A stretch of DNA of 64,000 nt. Source: Tetranychus cinnabarinus (lineage: Eukaryota; Arthropoda; Arachnida; Trombidiformes; Tetranychidae). Position numbers and translations under genes: made by a program. This document shows, in pieces, positions 10,171-22,500 of the stretch. The stretch's first letter is position 1, and each line of letters starts with the position of its first letter. A model generated the notes under the pieces. That model saw nothing but the letters and a program-made list of their open reading frames with translations, did no database searches and was not told the origin of the DNA. Location of the stretch: assembly GCA_022266195.1 (NCBI GenBank), contig WHVY01000001.1:7006001-7070000 (forward strand). The letters are read 5' to 3'.

Positions 10171-12654
10171 ATGGAGCCCATTTTTGACGCAACGCCGACT
10201 ACTGCAAAACAAATAAGTGATTTATTTGGAAATGCTGCCAATAATGATCTGTCTAGCAGTACCAAAGGAGATGAATCTTCTCGTTCACAATCCTCTAAAG
10301 AGCCAAATGAACGGGTTTTGGATCAATATGCCCTCATTAGACCAGATGAAGATATCTACAAATCGCTCGTTGATCATATTAAAACCAAACTGTTCTGTGG
10401 GAATGGAGAAACACTTTACCAGATCGGTGTTAATGGTAATAATAATTGTTGAACTTTAATACTCTTGTCTATAGTTTTGGTGCGAGTTGCTTGGGTTCTC
10501 AAACTAGATGACGTTTGCATTGGTTATGCACTGTCAAAGCACCAATTTGTGTCTAAATTTAAAATAAGTTTCTCGATTGTAGCATCAGATTTTATCATCA
10601 ACATAGCAACGTGATTACAAAATAGTAATTATAATGAGGGAAACGTTGTTACGTTTATGATTGCTGATTGGGAAAGCTTCCAAATCGAGAGTGAATCAAA
10701 AAACATATGTTAGTAATTGTCATTGTTTTTGAATTCACTTTCTATCAAGGTCGTCCAAGCACGAGACTATGCTTATTGAGCGCGAAGTTTTACTTATTCA
10801 TAGAGCATGGAATTCATTTTTTATTTTTACATTTTATTTCAGAAAGAGGTGATAATGGATTAAGTGAGGATGAGATGACTGAATCAATTGCTACCTTATC
10901 CAAAATAGTCGCTGAATTGAACGCTGATTACGTCCTTTTAAGATCTAAAACATTACCGAATGGTAAACAAATTGGTGATTATTTAATACGAGAAAGAGCC
11001 AAAACTAATGACTTTCATGAAGTTAGAGTTGCCGTTGTGGGTAACGTTGATGCGGGTAAAAGCACCCTTCTTGGTGTTCTAACTCATGGTGAACTTGACA
11101 ATGGTCGTGGGCTAGCGAGACAACGTCTTTTCCGTCATAAACATGAAATGGAATCAGGTCGGACATCTTCAGTTGGTAATGACATACTTGGTTTTGATAG
11201 TAAAGGAGCCATTGTTAATTCAGCTGATACTCATGCTGGTCACCTTGATTGGGTTAAGATATGTGAAGCGTCATCTAAAGTGATTACATTCATTGACTTG
11301 GCTGGCCATGAAAGGTACCTTAAAACAACAATATTTGGTATGACTGGACATGCCCCTGATTATACGATGCTTATGGTCGGCGCAAACGCTGGGGTCGTTG
11401 GTATGACCAAGGAACACCTTGGTTTAGCTTTAGCTCTCAATGTACCCGTTTTTGTTGTTATCACAAAAGTAGATATGTGTCCACCAAATGTACGTGCGAA
11501 TACATTGAAACTTTTACAACGTATTCTCAAATCTCCTGGTTGTCGAAAGATACCTGTAATGGTTGGCAGTGAAGATGATGTTGTCTTAGCTGCTTGTAAT
11601 TTTGCCACTGAAAGACTTTGTCCAATTTTCCAAGTCTCGAACGTTAGTGGACTTAATCTCGATCTTCTCAAAATGTTCATGAATCTTTTAATACCAAGAA
11701 GTCCAAATTATGACAATGAACCTGCCGAATTTCAAATCGATGACACATACTCTGTTCCTGTAAGTTTATCAGCAGAATCCTCTTGATAAAGTATTGATAA
11801 AATATTTCATTTTTCTCATCTCAGGGAGTCGGTACTGTAGTCTCTGGGCTTTGTATAAAAGGAGTGATTCGTGTTAATGACGTTCTTTATCTTGGTCCTG
11901 ATTCCCTTGGTAAATTTACTCCTATCGCTATTAAGTCTATTCATCGTAAAAGAATGCCGGTTAAAGAAGTCAGAAGTGGACAAACAGCAAGCTTTGCGCT
12001 CAAAAAGGTAAAAACTAAATTTGACTTATTTTCTTTAACATTAAAAAACGTCTATTTAAATCCTTATTTCTAGATGAAACGTTCAGACACTCGTAAAGGA
12101 ATGTTTCTCTTAGCACCTAGTCTAAATCCTCAAGCCTACTGGGAATTCGAAGGAGAGATTCTGGTTCTGCACCATCCAACCACAATAAGCCCTCGTTACC
12201 AAGCCATGGGTAAGCATTTAGCTTCTATTACCTAAAATTATCTTTATTTGCAAGTTATTATTTTAAATTAACTCACTTTTTTTCGCCCGAAAATAAAGTT
12301 CATTGTGGAAGTATTCGTCAAACAGCGACAATCATTCGAATGACTAGAGAATGTTTAAGGACTGGAGATAAAGCTGGTGTATTATTTCGTTTCATCAAAA
12401 ACCCTGAATATTTGAGGGAAGGACAAAAGATGGTCTTCCGTGAAGGTAGAACAAAAGCGATTGGAAACATTGTCAGGCTGATATCAGATGCAGCGCCGAA
12501 TAATGTCAATAAAACTAAAGCTAAAAAAATGGTTCGACAAATGAAAACTAGTCCAGAAGATGGTTCTAGTGATGATAAAAGTTGTAAAAAGAAAGGAAGA
12601 CACAGGAATTTCTATCCAGAAAATGAATCAACGGGGTCCAACAATGTTCAATAG
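10171..12654 (+). CDS. GTPBP1: GTPBP1-like translational GTPase
   Basis: A cytoplasmic GTPase of the eEF1A/HBS1-like group, in other animals linked to elongation rescue and mRNA turnover. Five exons with consistent phases: 10171-10435, 10843-11759, 11825-12007, 12074-12209 and 12299-12654, giving 618 aa (human GTPBP1 about 670). G1 is GNVDAGKST (residues 155-163), the family signature GRTSSVGNDILGFDS follows, G3 is DLAGHE, G4 is TKVD. Domain 2/3 motifs SIHRKRMPVKEVR, QTASFALKK, HHPTTISPRYQAM and RFIKNPEYL match the family closely. The N-terminal 90 residues and the basic C-terminal tail (KKKGRH) are poorly conserved, as usual. The ATG at 10171 was chosen because the upstream extension lacks an ATG. 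Intact. Confidence 0.93.
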
Positions 12655-12870
12655 TTGTATTATTCAAATTCATCCAACTTGATGATGATAAATAATAATG
12701 ATTTAGCAATTTATCAGCTTCAAAAGAACAAGAAGACATATGAAAAAACAGAACTGAACCCTATTTTTCAGCTATTTATCAAAATGGTTATTTTTTTCTA
12801 TAAAAAAGTCTATGAATTAAGTGAGATGAGGATTTGCTCATTCAAATGAACGTTTGCAGCTATTTATCTA

Positions 12871-13361
12871 ACAAGGGAACATTCCGAACGCGTACTCACC
12901 GATTTTGATGGGGCGTAGCGCAATCGATAGGGTGAAGCTTCCTTATGAAGGAAAATTTGGTCTTTTTTCTGGAGATTTTGTGGTTCCTTAGATTTTTTAT
13001 GTATTTTTTATTATTGTTATTGCTCAACAACTATTAAGCAACAAAAATTTCTTGAAAATTTTCAATTAAATTTTCCTAAATCTTATAAATTAATTGAAAA
13101 TAAAAAGTCACCAGGATTTGAACCCAAAACCTCTATACTTTCACCTACTCCTTTAATCACTAGGCTAAAACCCTTTTAGCAATTTCAGCGATTTATAAAA
13201 ATGGTTTTGATTAAAATGCCTAAATTTTAACCCCAAAAATCTAAGGAACCACAAAATCTCCAGAAAAAAGACCAAATTTTCCTTCTTTAGGAAGCTTCAC
13301 CCTATCGATTGCGCTACGCCCCATCAAAATCGGTGAGTACGCGTTCGGAATGTTTCCTTGT
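12871..13361. mobile_element. Inverted-repeat element carrying tRNA-like sequence
   Basis: Arms of about 127 bp (12871-12997 and 13235-13361) are near-perfect inverted copies, outer ends ACAAGG(G/A)AACATTCCGAACG and inner ends at the CCTTAGATTTTT stretch. The flanks start TA on the left; no convincing longer target duplication. The 237-bp centre holds the tRNA-like segment annotated separately. Confidence 0.85.
13107..13172 (-). repeat. tRNA-like segment with A and B boxes (SINE-like)
   Basis: On the minus strand: TAGCCTAGTGATTAAAG (A-box-like) and, 32 nt on, GGTTCAAATCC (matches the B box GGTTCRANTCC). The spacing suits a tRNA or tRNA-derived SINE head, but no cloverleaf with a good anticodon stem was found, so this is a tRNA relic rather than a tRNA gene. 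Confidence 0.6.
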
Positions 13362-14007
13362 AAGAACAAATAAAACAATAAGAACAAAAAATGCCTAAAA
13401 ATAAATCTACAAACAGTAATGAATTGACAGTGATTCAGTTAACCTCGAGATATTCCATGTAATGATTTACCATGATAACTATTGTGCATGACTGGTTAAA
13501 GTCATTGTAATGTTACAAAAAAATGAGCTCAATGTTCAATTCAAAATTACATTTTTCAATGTTGACTTAATAATTATGTTTTTTAATTTCAAACAGCAAT
13601 TCGAAACCAAGCAATTAGTAAACGTAATTTGAAAATTTAAAGGGTTATCCTTAATTGTCTGAGCGGAGCGAAGACGTATACGGTGAATTCACGTTTTTTT
13701 GTTCAACGATAACTCAAAATAATAATCACGATTTTGATGCAATCTTCGAAATAGGTTCCTATAGGGGTCGAAATTTACTGTATAGTTTTTGGTAAAGATT
13801 AACCCAGTCCCAAAATTTGGGGATATTTTATATCGCTAGAGGGCGCCACCACAATTGTCTCATTAATGCACAAATTGACACAAATGGGCAAAAACGAGTG
13901 AAAATTAATTTCTTTCAAATTTAGATTCTGATGTTGTGTAGCGACATAAAAACTGAGTCCATTTGATCGATTTAAAGCTTCCTTTGATCCACAGTTTTTG
14001 AGAAAAT
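13362..14007. other. Intergenic, no gene seen
   Basis: Moderately AT-rich. A stretch around 13640-13850 is less AT-rich (GTCTGAGCGGAGCGAAGACG, GCTAGAGGGCGCCACC) and may be an unidentified transposon piece. No coding potential recognised. Confidence 0.4.
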
Positions 14008-14287
14008 TGAGTTCAAAGGTGAAACTTGAATAGCTTTATGTGTAATTATGGAAGTAGAATTCTTTATGAAAATCATTTGAATGGCTTTACTTTTGATGGT
14101 AAACCCGCGAATGCACTTATTTTGAGAGATCAATTTCTATTACTGTACAAAGGTAACTTCGAATGTCAAAAAAGTGCATTTTCGGGTTGACCATCAAAAG
14201 TAAAACCATTTAAAGGATTTTCATAAAAAAATCTACTTCCATAATTTCACAAAAAGCTATTCAAGTTTCACTTTTGACCCCAAGTTA
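14008..14287. repeat. Imperfect long inverted repeat
   Basis: About 14008-14127 and 14168-14287 are inverted, roughly 85-90 percent similar arms sharing GTGAAACTTGAATAGCTTT, ATTATGGAAGTAGA and TTTACTTTTGATGGT. No coding content. Probably an old palindromic MITE. Confidence 0.7.
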
Positions 14288-14693
14288 CAACTTTGGCCTC
14301 GATTCCGTCAATCGTAGAGATTTTTAATGCTTGTAAAAGCCTACCAAGGCTCAACACTTAACTCAAATTCTCGAGTTTTTGTCTGCATTCCTTTTTAAAT
14401 AGAAAAGTCTTTTGACAGCAACAACACACATAAAATTAAAAATATTTGCAATTGCATATCAAAAGCTCAGACTACACTGTTTGCAGTAAATCTAGTATTA
14501 ACCTATTCTCATGTATCTCAATGTACCTCGAAAATAAACTCCCCAGAAAACCATTTCCCTTCGTTTTAAAAACGAGCGTCACAGGTTTGTGTCTGCATAA
14601 GCGAAATTAAATACTAAAGGAATACAAAGTTAATATTACTAAATATTTGTACGCAACGGTTTCACAAAACAATAAAAAACAATACCTGTCAAG

Positions 14694-14755
14694 ACTCGAC
14701 CCAACAACACTCATACTAAATTGACCAGCTCTTTAACCACTTGACGAGTGGTTAA
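14694..14755 (-). repeat. tRNA-derived SINE-like fragment
   Basis: The minus strand reads CAAGTGGTTAAAGAGC (A-box-like) and further on TTGGGTCGAGTC (B-box-like). An inverted relative lies at 15858-15912 with TAGCTCGGTGGTTAAAGAGC and GTTGGGTCGAGTA. Confidence 0.45.
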
Positions 14756-15122
14756 TCTTAAAACATAATGCATAATTTATCAGACGTATTGTAAAAAATG
14801 ATTGCGCGAAAAAACGCGAAGAGGCAATCATTCGCGTGTTAACTTTATGCGCTCACTCTAGACATGACTTGAGTTGATTGGGTTACTTTATTTTTAGCAG
14901 GAAATTGAGCGCTACTTTGAGCACTTAAACGCTACAATTTTTTTATTTGCTGGGTCACTTTGCTTATAGTATTCATGTTAAAAACACAATCATATTCATA
15001 CTTCTTTTAGTGCTGCCTATAAAACTGTATTTCCTTGCATTTAACAATAAAACCAGTCGCTATTGCTACACTGAAGTGCGTTTCACGCTCACTAAGATTT
15101 TTTTTGAAAAAAACGCCAAGAG

Positions 15123-15759
15123 TAGTGGTGTACGATATTGAGAAAAAATATTTATCGAAGAGCACAATATTATTGCAAGGAATATCGAATATATTGCAAT
15201 ATTAAAATCGTAGCAATATTTAGCAATAATATCTTATATCGACGAAATATCGCTACTTTTACAATATTTTCATAGTAAAAAGTTGAGATTCATGGTTAGC
15301 TTGATTTATTGAATGAAATTTATAGCAAGTTAATACAAAGAAATGACAAGTTAAAGGTCTAAAAATGAGCATAAAAAAGTAACACTTTAATTTCACTTCC
15401 GAGAAGTTTGAATTTGGCCATTAAAGAACGTTTAATAGCAAAAGTTCAGCTAATTTAAATACTCGATATACAGTAAATCCACACTTTTTCGATATTTTTG
15501 GAGGTACTCCATCTATTGGAATAATTAATACTTTCTCTTAGTCTAATAGTTTTCTTTGCTTTCTTTTGATTGGTCAAATAAAAATGAAAAATTAGAAAGA
15601 AAAGTATAAGAGAAAGTATTAATTATTCCAATAGATGGAGTACCTCCAAAAATATCGAAAAAGTGTGGATTTACTGTATTGTAGAAAATATCGATAAATA
15701 TCGAAAGAGAAATATTGCTCAAACAATAATATTTCAAATATTATATTTGTACATCACTA
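15123..15759. mobile_element. hAT-type nonautonomous element with 8-bp target duplication
   Basis: The element begins TAGTGGTGTAC and ends GTACATCACTA, a hAT-style short inverted repeat. The flanking octamer GCCAAGAG is perfect at 15115-15122 and 15760-15767. The interior is AT-rich with many ATCGATATTT-like words and no ORF. A second, CAGT-ended element is inserted inside it. Confidence 0.85.
15471..15676. mobile_element. CAGT-ended MITE (pogo/Tc1-like) nested in the hAT element
   Basis: Inverted arms of about 70 bp, 15471-15540 and 15609-15676, begin CAGTAAATCCACAC and are flanked by TA at 15469-15470 and 15677-15678. 206 bp, noncoding. Confidence 0.88.
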
Positions 15760-15857
15760 GCCAAGAGTCAATTGTCTATTTGTGCTTAACGCAAATATTT
15801 CAATTAAACAGAAGTATTAATGTCTGGACCCACAATCTATACATTGATTGTTTCTTT

Positions 15858-15912
15858 CTTTTAGCTCGGTGGTTAAAGAGCTTTCTGCATTGGTAAGTGT
15901 GAGTTGGGTCGA
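15858..15912 (+). repeat. tRNA-derived SINE-like fragment
   Basis: TAGCTCGGTGGTTAAAGAGC (A-box-like) with GTTGGGTCGAGTA (B-box-like) further on. Repeated in duplication unit B at about 19629-19680 with one lost base and one substitution. Inverted relative at 14694-14755. Confidence 0.45.
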
Positions 15913-16336
15913 GTAAGAAATGGGGAATCTTTTTGTTAAAATTTAATATTTAACGAGCATTTAGCCCAAATCTGCGCTAAATCTGACAATTTCGCACTGC
16001 ACTCATTTAATGGCGTCAATGTATCACTCGATTGGATAAGCAATCACGGCGAATTTAATTTGTTTCAATTTTATTAGCAAACGTGAACAATAATATTTGA
16101 TGTCAACTGTTCGTTAAGTTTTATTTTTAATTAGACGAAAGATACAAGACAGGATTACAATCAAAACAATCACTGGTAATAGTCAAAATGTTTGACATAG
16201 AATAGTTTTCAGCGTGAGATTTTAGAATCAATTGTAACATTGAATTATTAATATGAAGAAAAGAATGGGTGAGATAGAACGTGATTTCCCAGTTAAATTG
16301 GTTCATGTGTTAACTAGGACTAGAAGGTGATCAACA

Positions 16337-18738
16337 TCAATTGAAACGAGACCCAGATGAGTAAGAACTTTCGTAATGAGGTTTTTTAAGATTAGAATTA
16401 GATGCAGCATCGAAAGAATCAAATTTCCTCTTTTGAGGATAGCCTGCACCATTTCCATTAGACTTTCCGTAAGAGCTTCCATAGCCATTTCCTCCTGCTC
16501 TTCCAGAGCCGTAGGAATTCTTTGGAATGAAACCATTTCTACCTGAACCTGAACCATATCGTCGGAATTTATCTGGTCCACCGCTAAATCGAGACAATTC
16601 GAGTAGTTGAGGGTTTACTGTTTGATTAGCTTCTTTAAGAACATTGATCAAGTCATTGGCTTGTTTAGAGTTGCCTTTGGTAAAGAAAGTGTATGCAGTT
16701 CCTTTTTTGTTTTTACGGCCAGTTCGTCCAATTCGATGGACATAGTCCTCACTTGAGTTAGGATAGTCAAAGTTGATAACATATTTTATGTCTTCAACAT
16801 CTATAAATTAAAGAGAGAAAAATAAAGATGAGATAATAATAGAAACCACAAAGACAAACCAACTGTAGCAACATTTTACCAGTCCAAATAAGTCTCAAGA
16901 CATAATCATTCAAGGTATCGTAAAAAGTTGCCCAATTGATCAAATGAGGTGGTTGAAGTTAAATTTGAAAAACATTCATTGATCTTTTTGTCCGAAAACA
17001 AAATATGAATAAAGCATCCAGGAACTAAGTTCAATAATTTTGACCCAAAGGAACAACTTACTTACCGTTACTCCTTTGGTTCATGGTCAAGAGAAGAAAA
17101 CTTAAAATTGCAGAAATTTTTTTTCCGGATTGAGCCGATTCCACATTATGACCCAGATCAGGAGTCACTTTAGTCATCGGCGTCATTCCCAGATGCAGTT
17201 ATTCAAGACATTTATCATGCCTTTTCCAAATAAATGTGTTCCTTCAGAATAAAAATAAAGTAAATCGAATTCATCGATTTTCATTTTATCTTACCAAGTC
17301 CTCGGGCAGCTACATCAGTAGCGACTAAGATAGGAGCCCGTCCACTTCTGAACTCTATAAGAAGAAAAAGAAAAAAATAGATTGGAGTTGAATAATGTGA
17401 ATAAAATGATACGCAAGAATACGTTAAGCGGAATGCTTTGATAAAATTAGCAACTCCATTAGTTGAGAAAAGCGTAAGATTCTACTAACCTTTCAAAACC
17501 CAATCTCTTTCAGCTTGACTTTTGTCGCCATGAATGCACATAGCAGGCCAGTTAGAGTATTTTAACTGCTTTGTTAAGTCATCAACCTTTCTCTTGGTCT
17601 CAGCAAAAACTATTATCTTATTTTCACTGTTCTCTCTCACTATTTCAGTAAGAAGATTGAAAAGCCTTTCTTTCTTCTCCATGTCACCACAAACCTCAAC
17701 AATCTGTGTAATATTGTGGTTAGCATGTAGTTGGAGAGCACCAACATTTATTTGAATGTGATTACGAAGAAAATCTTCAGCTAAAGTACGCACTTCCTTT
17801 GGCCATGTGGCTGACCACATAAGGGTTTGTCGCTTAGTCATGCTAATTGTGGAAATTATCTTTCTGATTTGGGGTTCAAAACCCATATCTAACATACGAT
17901 CAGCTTCATCTAGAACAAGATAACTAATATTGGCTAGGCTAATGATACCGCTTTCTATAAAGTCATTAAGTCGACCAGGAGTGGCGATGACAAGCATTGG
18001 CCTGTTACGACGGATTTCTTTGATTTGAGGGCCTTTGGATGCCCCACCAAATACGCAAACATTGGCGAATCGGGTTTGGAAATGATTGACTACTTCTTGG
18101 ATCTGCTGAGCAAGCTCTCGAGTCGGAGCAAGAACCAAAGCCATTGGACCATAATCTAGAATGATAAATGGAAGATAATAATTGTGACGAACGAGGTGAA
18201 AATACATAAAAATGAGATGAGTGTGATTAAGAGGTAAGAAACAGTAGCAGAGGACGGATTATATTGGCAACTGAATTAATAATTATAGGTTGGAATTCGA
18301 GATATTACCTTGTCGTTCATTCAGTTGGGAATCAATATGAATAAAAGCAGGAATTACATAAGACATAGTCTTTCCACTTCCAGTTTGGGCAATACCAACC
18401 ATATCTCGACCAGCTAAAGCTATAGGCCAGCCCTGAGCTTGAATAGGAGTTGGCTTATCATAACCTTGTCTGGCAAAACCGGCAGAAATAAATTTAGGCC
18501 AGGGATAATCGCCAAAGTCCATGATTGGTGGAGGGACATCATTTCCTTTGATAGTAATACCTTCTTTGTCCCTGAACGTTGTAACTTCTTCATCTCGATA
18601 AGTAGAACGCACATTAACATCAGTATAAAAATCACTTTTAACTATTAGATTTGCAGGAGGCTTTGGAGTTGGGGTATTATTGTAATTATAGCCACGATTG
18701 TAACTGTTGTAGCCACCACCATAATTTCGGTCTGACAT
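16337..18738 (-). CDS. DDX5: DDX5/p68-type DEAD-box RNA helicase, copy A
   Basis: ATP-dependent nuclear RNA helicase of the p68/Rm62 group (splicing, transcription, RNA processing). Four exons on the minus strand: 18738-18309, 18155-17490, 17354-17295 and 16800-16337, phases consistent, 539 aa. Motifs: Q motif (FARQGYDKPTPIQ, about 88-100), I AQTGSGKT (117-124), Ia PTRELA, Ib TPGRL, II VLDEADRM (DEAD 226-229), III SAT (258-260), V ATDVAARGLD, VI HRIGRTGR. The N-terminus is Gly/Tyr/Asn-rich (NYGGGYNSYNRGYNYN) and the C-terminus Gly/Ser/Arg-rich (YGSGSGRNG), as in p68 proteins. Residue 369 is Ser here and Lys in copy B, the only protein difference I found. Copy B lies directly downstream on the + axis in the same orientation. 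Confidence 0.95.
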
Positions 18739-19088
18739 GATGATTCTGTTAATTAAGTAAATTAAATAGAATGTGAGGAAAAATTGATGATTGAAATATA
18801 GTAAATATTAATAGATTATTAAGTTGAATTAAGGTGGTAAGGCCTAAGAGTTACTTTGACTTTAATAAAAGCTTAACCAGAATTTTAACAGACAGACTCC
18901 AGATAGTACATATTGGTACATGTATGCATGTAGATGGCATTAGTTTTCATTTAAAAAGCGGAAACAGATTGAAAACAGCTCCATCTCTGATTCTGGTTAA
19001 ACACTAAACTTTGGGTATTATTTGGGTATTGTTAGATGATTAAAGAGCAATAATAAGCCTTAAATACAATGTAAGTTCAGTTGTGTTA

Positions 19089-19380
19089 CAGTGACCTACC
19101 AGATAATGCACATAAATTTTTCAATGGTCCCTATTATGGGGGAGCTACATATTTACTTTTGAATTCAGTCGAATTTCGATTCGATTTCTTTAATTATCCA
19201 TTGGCTTAATTCAATTTTCTTTCGTGAAATTTCAATTCAAAAACTCCGGAAATCAGTTTAAAGAAACATTTTTGCCAAAATTGGATCTATTAAGGAAGAT
19301 TGAAAATCATGAATTAAACTGATCGACGAATAGTGTAAATAAGCTATTTTGCAAGTGGTGCAGTATCTGGTAGATGACTG
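19089..19380. mobile_element. CAGT-ended MITE present only in duplication unit A
   Basis: Ends CAGTGACCTACCAGATAATG and the inverted CAGTATCTGGTAGATGACTG. Left flank TA at 19087-19088; right flank TG at 19381-19382, one change from TA. Duplication unit B has an uninterrupted GTGTTAATTGTTGG at the matching point (about 22832-22845), a natural empty site. 292 bp, noncoding. Confidence 0.88.
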
Positions 19381-19541
19381 TGATTGTTAGCCATAAACCT
19401 TCATTTATTATTTCTTGCTCTAATAGTTTACTTTAAGAATGCTTTTTAGTTTCATGTAATTTTCATCAAATTATTGTCGTTACTTTGCAGAGCTAAATCT
19501 GTTTAAATGGATGAAAAAATGTTGTTCATTCAATGTTGAGC

Positions 19542-22500
19542 CTATTTGTGCTTAACGCAAATATTTCAATTAAACAGAAGTATTAATGTCTGGACCCACA
19601 ATCTATACATTGATTGTTTCTTTCTTTTAGCTCGATGTTAAAGAGCTTTCTGCATTGGTAAGTGTGAGTTGGGTCGAGTAAGAAATGGGGAATCTTTTTG
19701 TTAAAATTTAATATTTAACGAGCATTTAGCCCAAATCTGCGCTAAATCTGACAATTTCGCACTGCACTCATTTAATGGCGTCAATGTATCACTCGATTGG
19801 ATAAGCAATCACGGCGAATTTAATTTGTTTCAATTTTATTAGCAAACGTGAACAATAATATTTGATGTCAACTGTTCGTTAAGTTTTATTTTTAATTAGA
19901 CGAAAGATACAAGACAGGATTACAATCAAAACAATCACTGGTAATAGTCAAAATGTTTGACATAGAATAGTTTTCAGCGTGAGATTTTAGAATCAATTGT
20001 AACATTGAATTATTAATATGAAGAAAAGAATGGGTGAGATAGAACGTGATTTCCCAGTTAAATTGGTTCATGTGTTAACTAGGACTAGAAGGTGATCAAC
20101 ATCAATTGAAACGAGACCCAGATGAGTAAGAACTTTCGTAATGAGGTTTTTTAAGATTAGAATTAGATGCAGCATCGAAAGAATCAAATTTCCTCTTTTG
20201 AGGATAGCCTGCACCATTTCCATTAGACTTTCCGTAAGAGCTTCCATAGCCATTTCCTCCTGCTCTTCCAGAGCCGTAGGAATTCTTTGGAATGAAACCA
20301 TTTCTACCTGAACCTGAACCATATCGTCGGAATTTATCTGGTCCACCGCTAAATCGAGACAATTCGAGTAGTTGAGGGTTTACTGTTTGATTAGCTTCTT
20401 TAAGAACATTGATCAAGTCATTGGCTTGTTTAGAGTTGCCTTTGGTAAAGAAAGTGTATGCAGTTCCTTTTTTGTTTTTACGGCCAGTTCGTCCAATTCG
20501 ATGGACATAGTCCTCACTTGAGTTAGGATAGTCAAAGTTGATAACATATTTTATGTCTTCAACATCTATAAATTAAACAGAAAAAAATAAAGATGAGATA
20601 ATAATAGAAACCACAAAGACAAACCAACTGTAGCAACATTTTACCCGTCCAAATAAGTCTCAAGACATAATCATCCAAGGTATCGTAAAAAGTTGCCCAA
20701 TTGATCAAATGAGGTGGTTGAAGTTAAATTTGAAAAACATTCATTGATCTTTTTGTCCGAAAACAAAATATGAATAAAGCATCCAGGAACTAAGTTCAAT
20801 AATTTTGACCCAAAGGAACAACTTACTTACCGTTACTCCTTTGGTTCATGGTCAAGAGAAGAAAACTTAAAATTGCAGAAATTTTTTTTCCGGATTGAGC
20901 CGATTCCACATTATGACCCAGATCAGGAGTCACTTTAGTCATCGGCGTCATTCCCAGATGCAGTTATTCAAGACATTTATCATGCCTTTTCCAAATAAAT
21001 GTGTTCCTTCAGAATAAAAATAAAGTAAATCGAATTCATCGATTTTCATTTTATCTTACCAAGTCCTCGGGCAGCTACATCAGTAGCGACTAAGATAGGA
21101 GCCCGTCCCTTTCTAAACTCTATAAGAAGAAAAAGAAAAAAATAGATTGGAGTTGAATAATGTGAATAAAATGATACGCAAGAATACGTTAAGTGGAATG
21201 CTTTGATAAAATTAGCAACTCCATTAGTTGAGAAAAGCGTAAGATTCTACTAACCTTTCAAAACCCAATCTCTTTCAGCTTGACTTTTGTCGCCATGAAT
21301 GCACATAGCAGGCCAGTTAGAGTATTTTAACTGCTTTGTTAAGTCATCAACCTTTCTCTTGGTCTCAGCAAAAACTATTATCTTATTTTCACTGTTCTCT
21401 CTCACTATTTCAGTAAGAAGATTGAAAAGCCTTTCTTTCTTCTCCATGTCACCACAAACCTCAACAATCTGTGTAATATTGTGGTTAGCATGTAGTTGGA
21501 GAGCACCAACATTTATTTGAATGTGATTACGAAGAAAATCTTCAGCTAAAGTACGCACTTCCTTTGGCCATGTGGCTGACCACATAAGGGTTTGTCGCTT
21601 AGTCATGCTAATTGTGGAAATTATCTTTCTGATTTGGGGTTCAAAACCCATATCTAACATACGATCAGCTTCATCTAGAACAAGATAACTAATATTGGCT
21701 AGGCTAATGATACCGCTTTCTATAAAGTCATTAAGTCGACCAGGAGTGGCGATGACAAGCATTGGCCTGTTACGACGGATTTCTTTGATTTGAGGGCCTT
21801 TGGATGCCCCACCAAATACGCAAACATTGGCGAATCGGGTTTGGAAATGATTGACTACTTCTTGGATCTGCTGAGCAAGCTCTCGAGTCGGAGCAAGAAC
21901 CAAAGCCATTGGACCATAATCTAGAATGATAAATGGAAGATAATAATTGTGACGAACGAGGTGAAAATACATAAAAATGAGATGAGTGTGATTAAGAGGT
22001 AAGAAACAGTAGCAGAGGACGGATTATATTGGCAACTGAATTAATAATTATAGGTTGGAATTCGAGATATTACCTTGTCGTTCATTCAGTTGGGAATCAA
22101 TATGAATAAAAGCAGGAATTACATAAGACATAGTCTTTCCACTTCCAGTTTGGGCAATACCAACCATATCTCGACCAGCTAAAGCTATAGGCCAGCCCTG
22201 AGCTTGAATAGGAGTTGGCTTATCATAACCTTGTCTGGCAAAACCGGCAGAAATAAATTTAGGCCAGGGATAATCGCCAAAGTCCATGATTGGTGGAGGG
22301 ACATCATTTCCTTTGATAGTAATACCTTCTTTGTCCCTGAACGTTGTAACTTCTTCATCTCGATAAGTAGAACGCACATTAACATCAGTATAAAAATCAC
22401 TTTTAACTATTAGATTTGCAGGAGGCTTTGGAGTTGGGGTATTATTGTAATTATATCCACGATTGTAACTGTTGTAGCCACCACCATAATTTCGGTCTGA

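Larger units (their letters stand above)
15776..19530. repeat. Segmental duplication unit A (contains DDX5 copy A)
   Basis: Aligns collinearly with 19542-22975 at an offset of 3765-3766. Shared left end CTATTTGTGCTTAACGC at 15776 and 19542. The gene bodies, including introns, are nearly identical, while the outer right parts differ by many indels and by a 292-bp insertion present only here. Confidence 0.9.
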
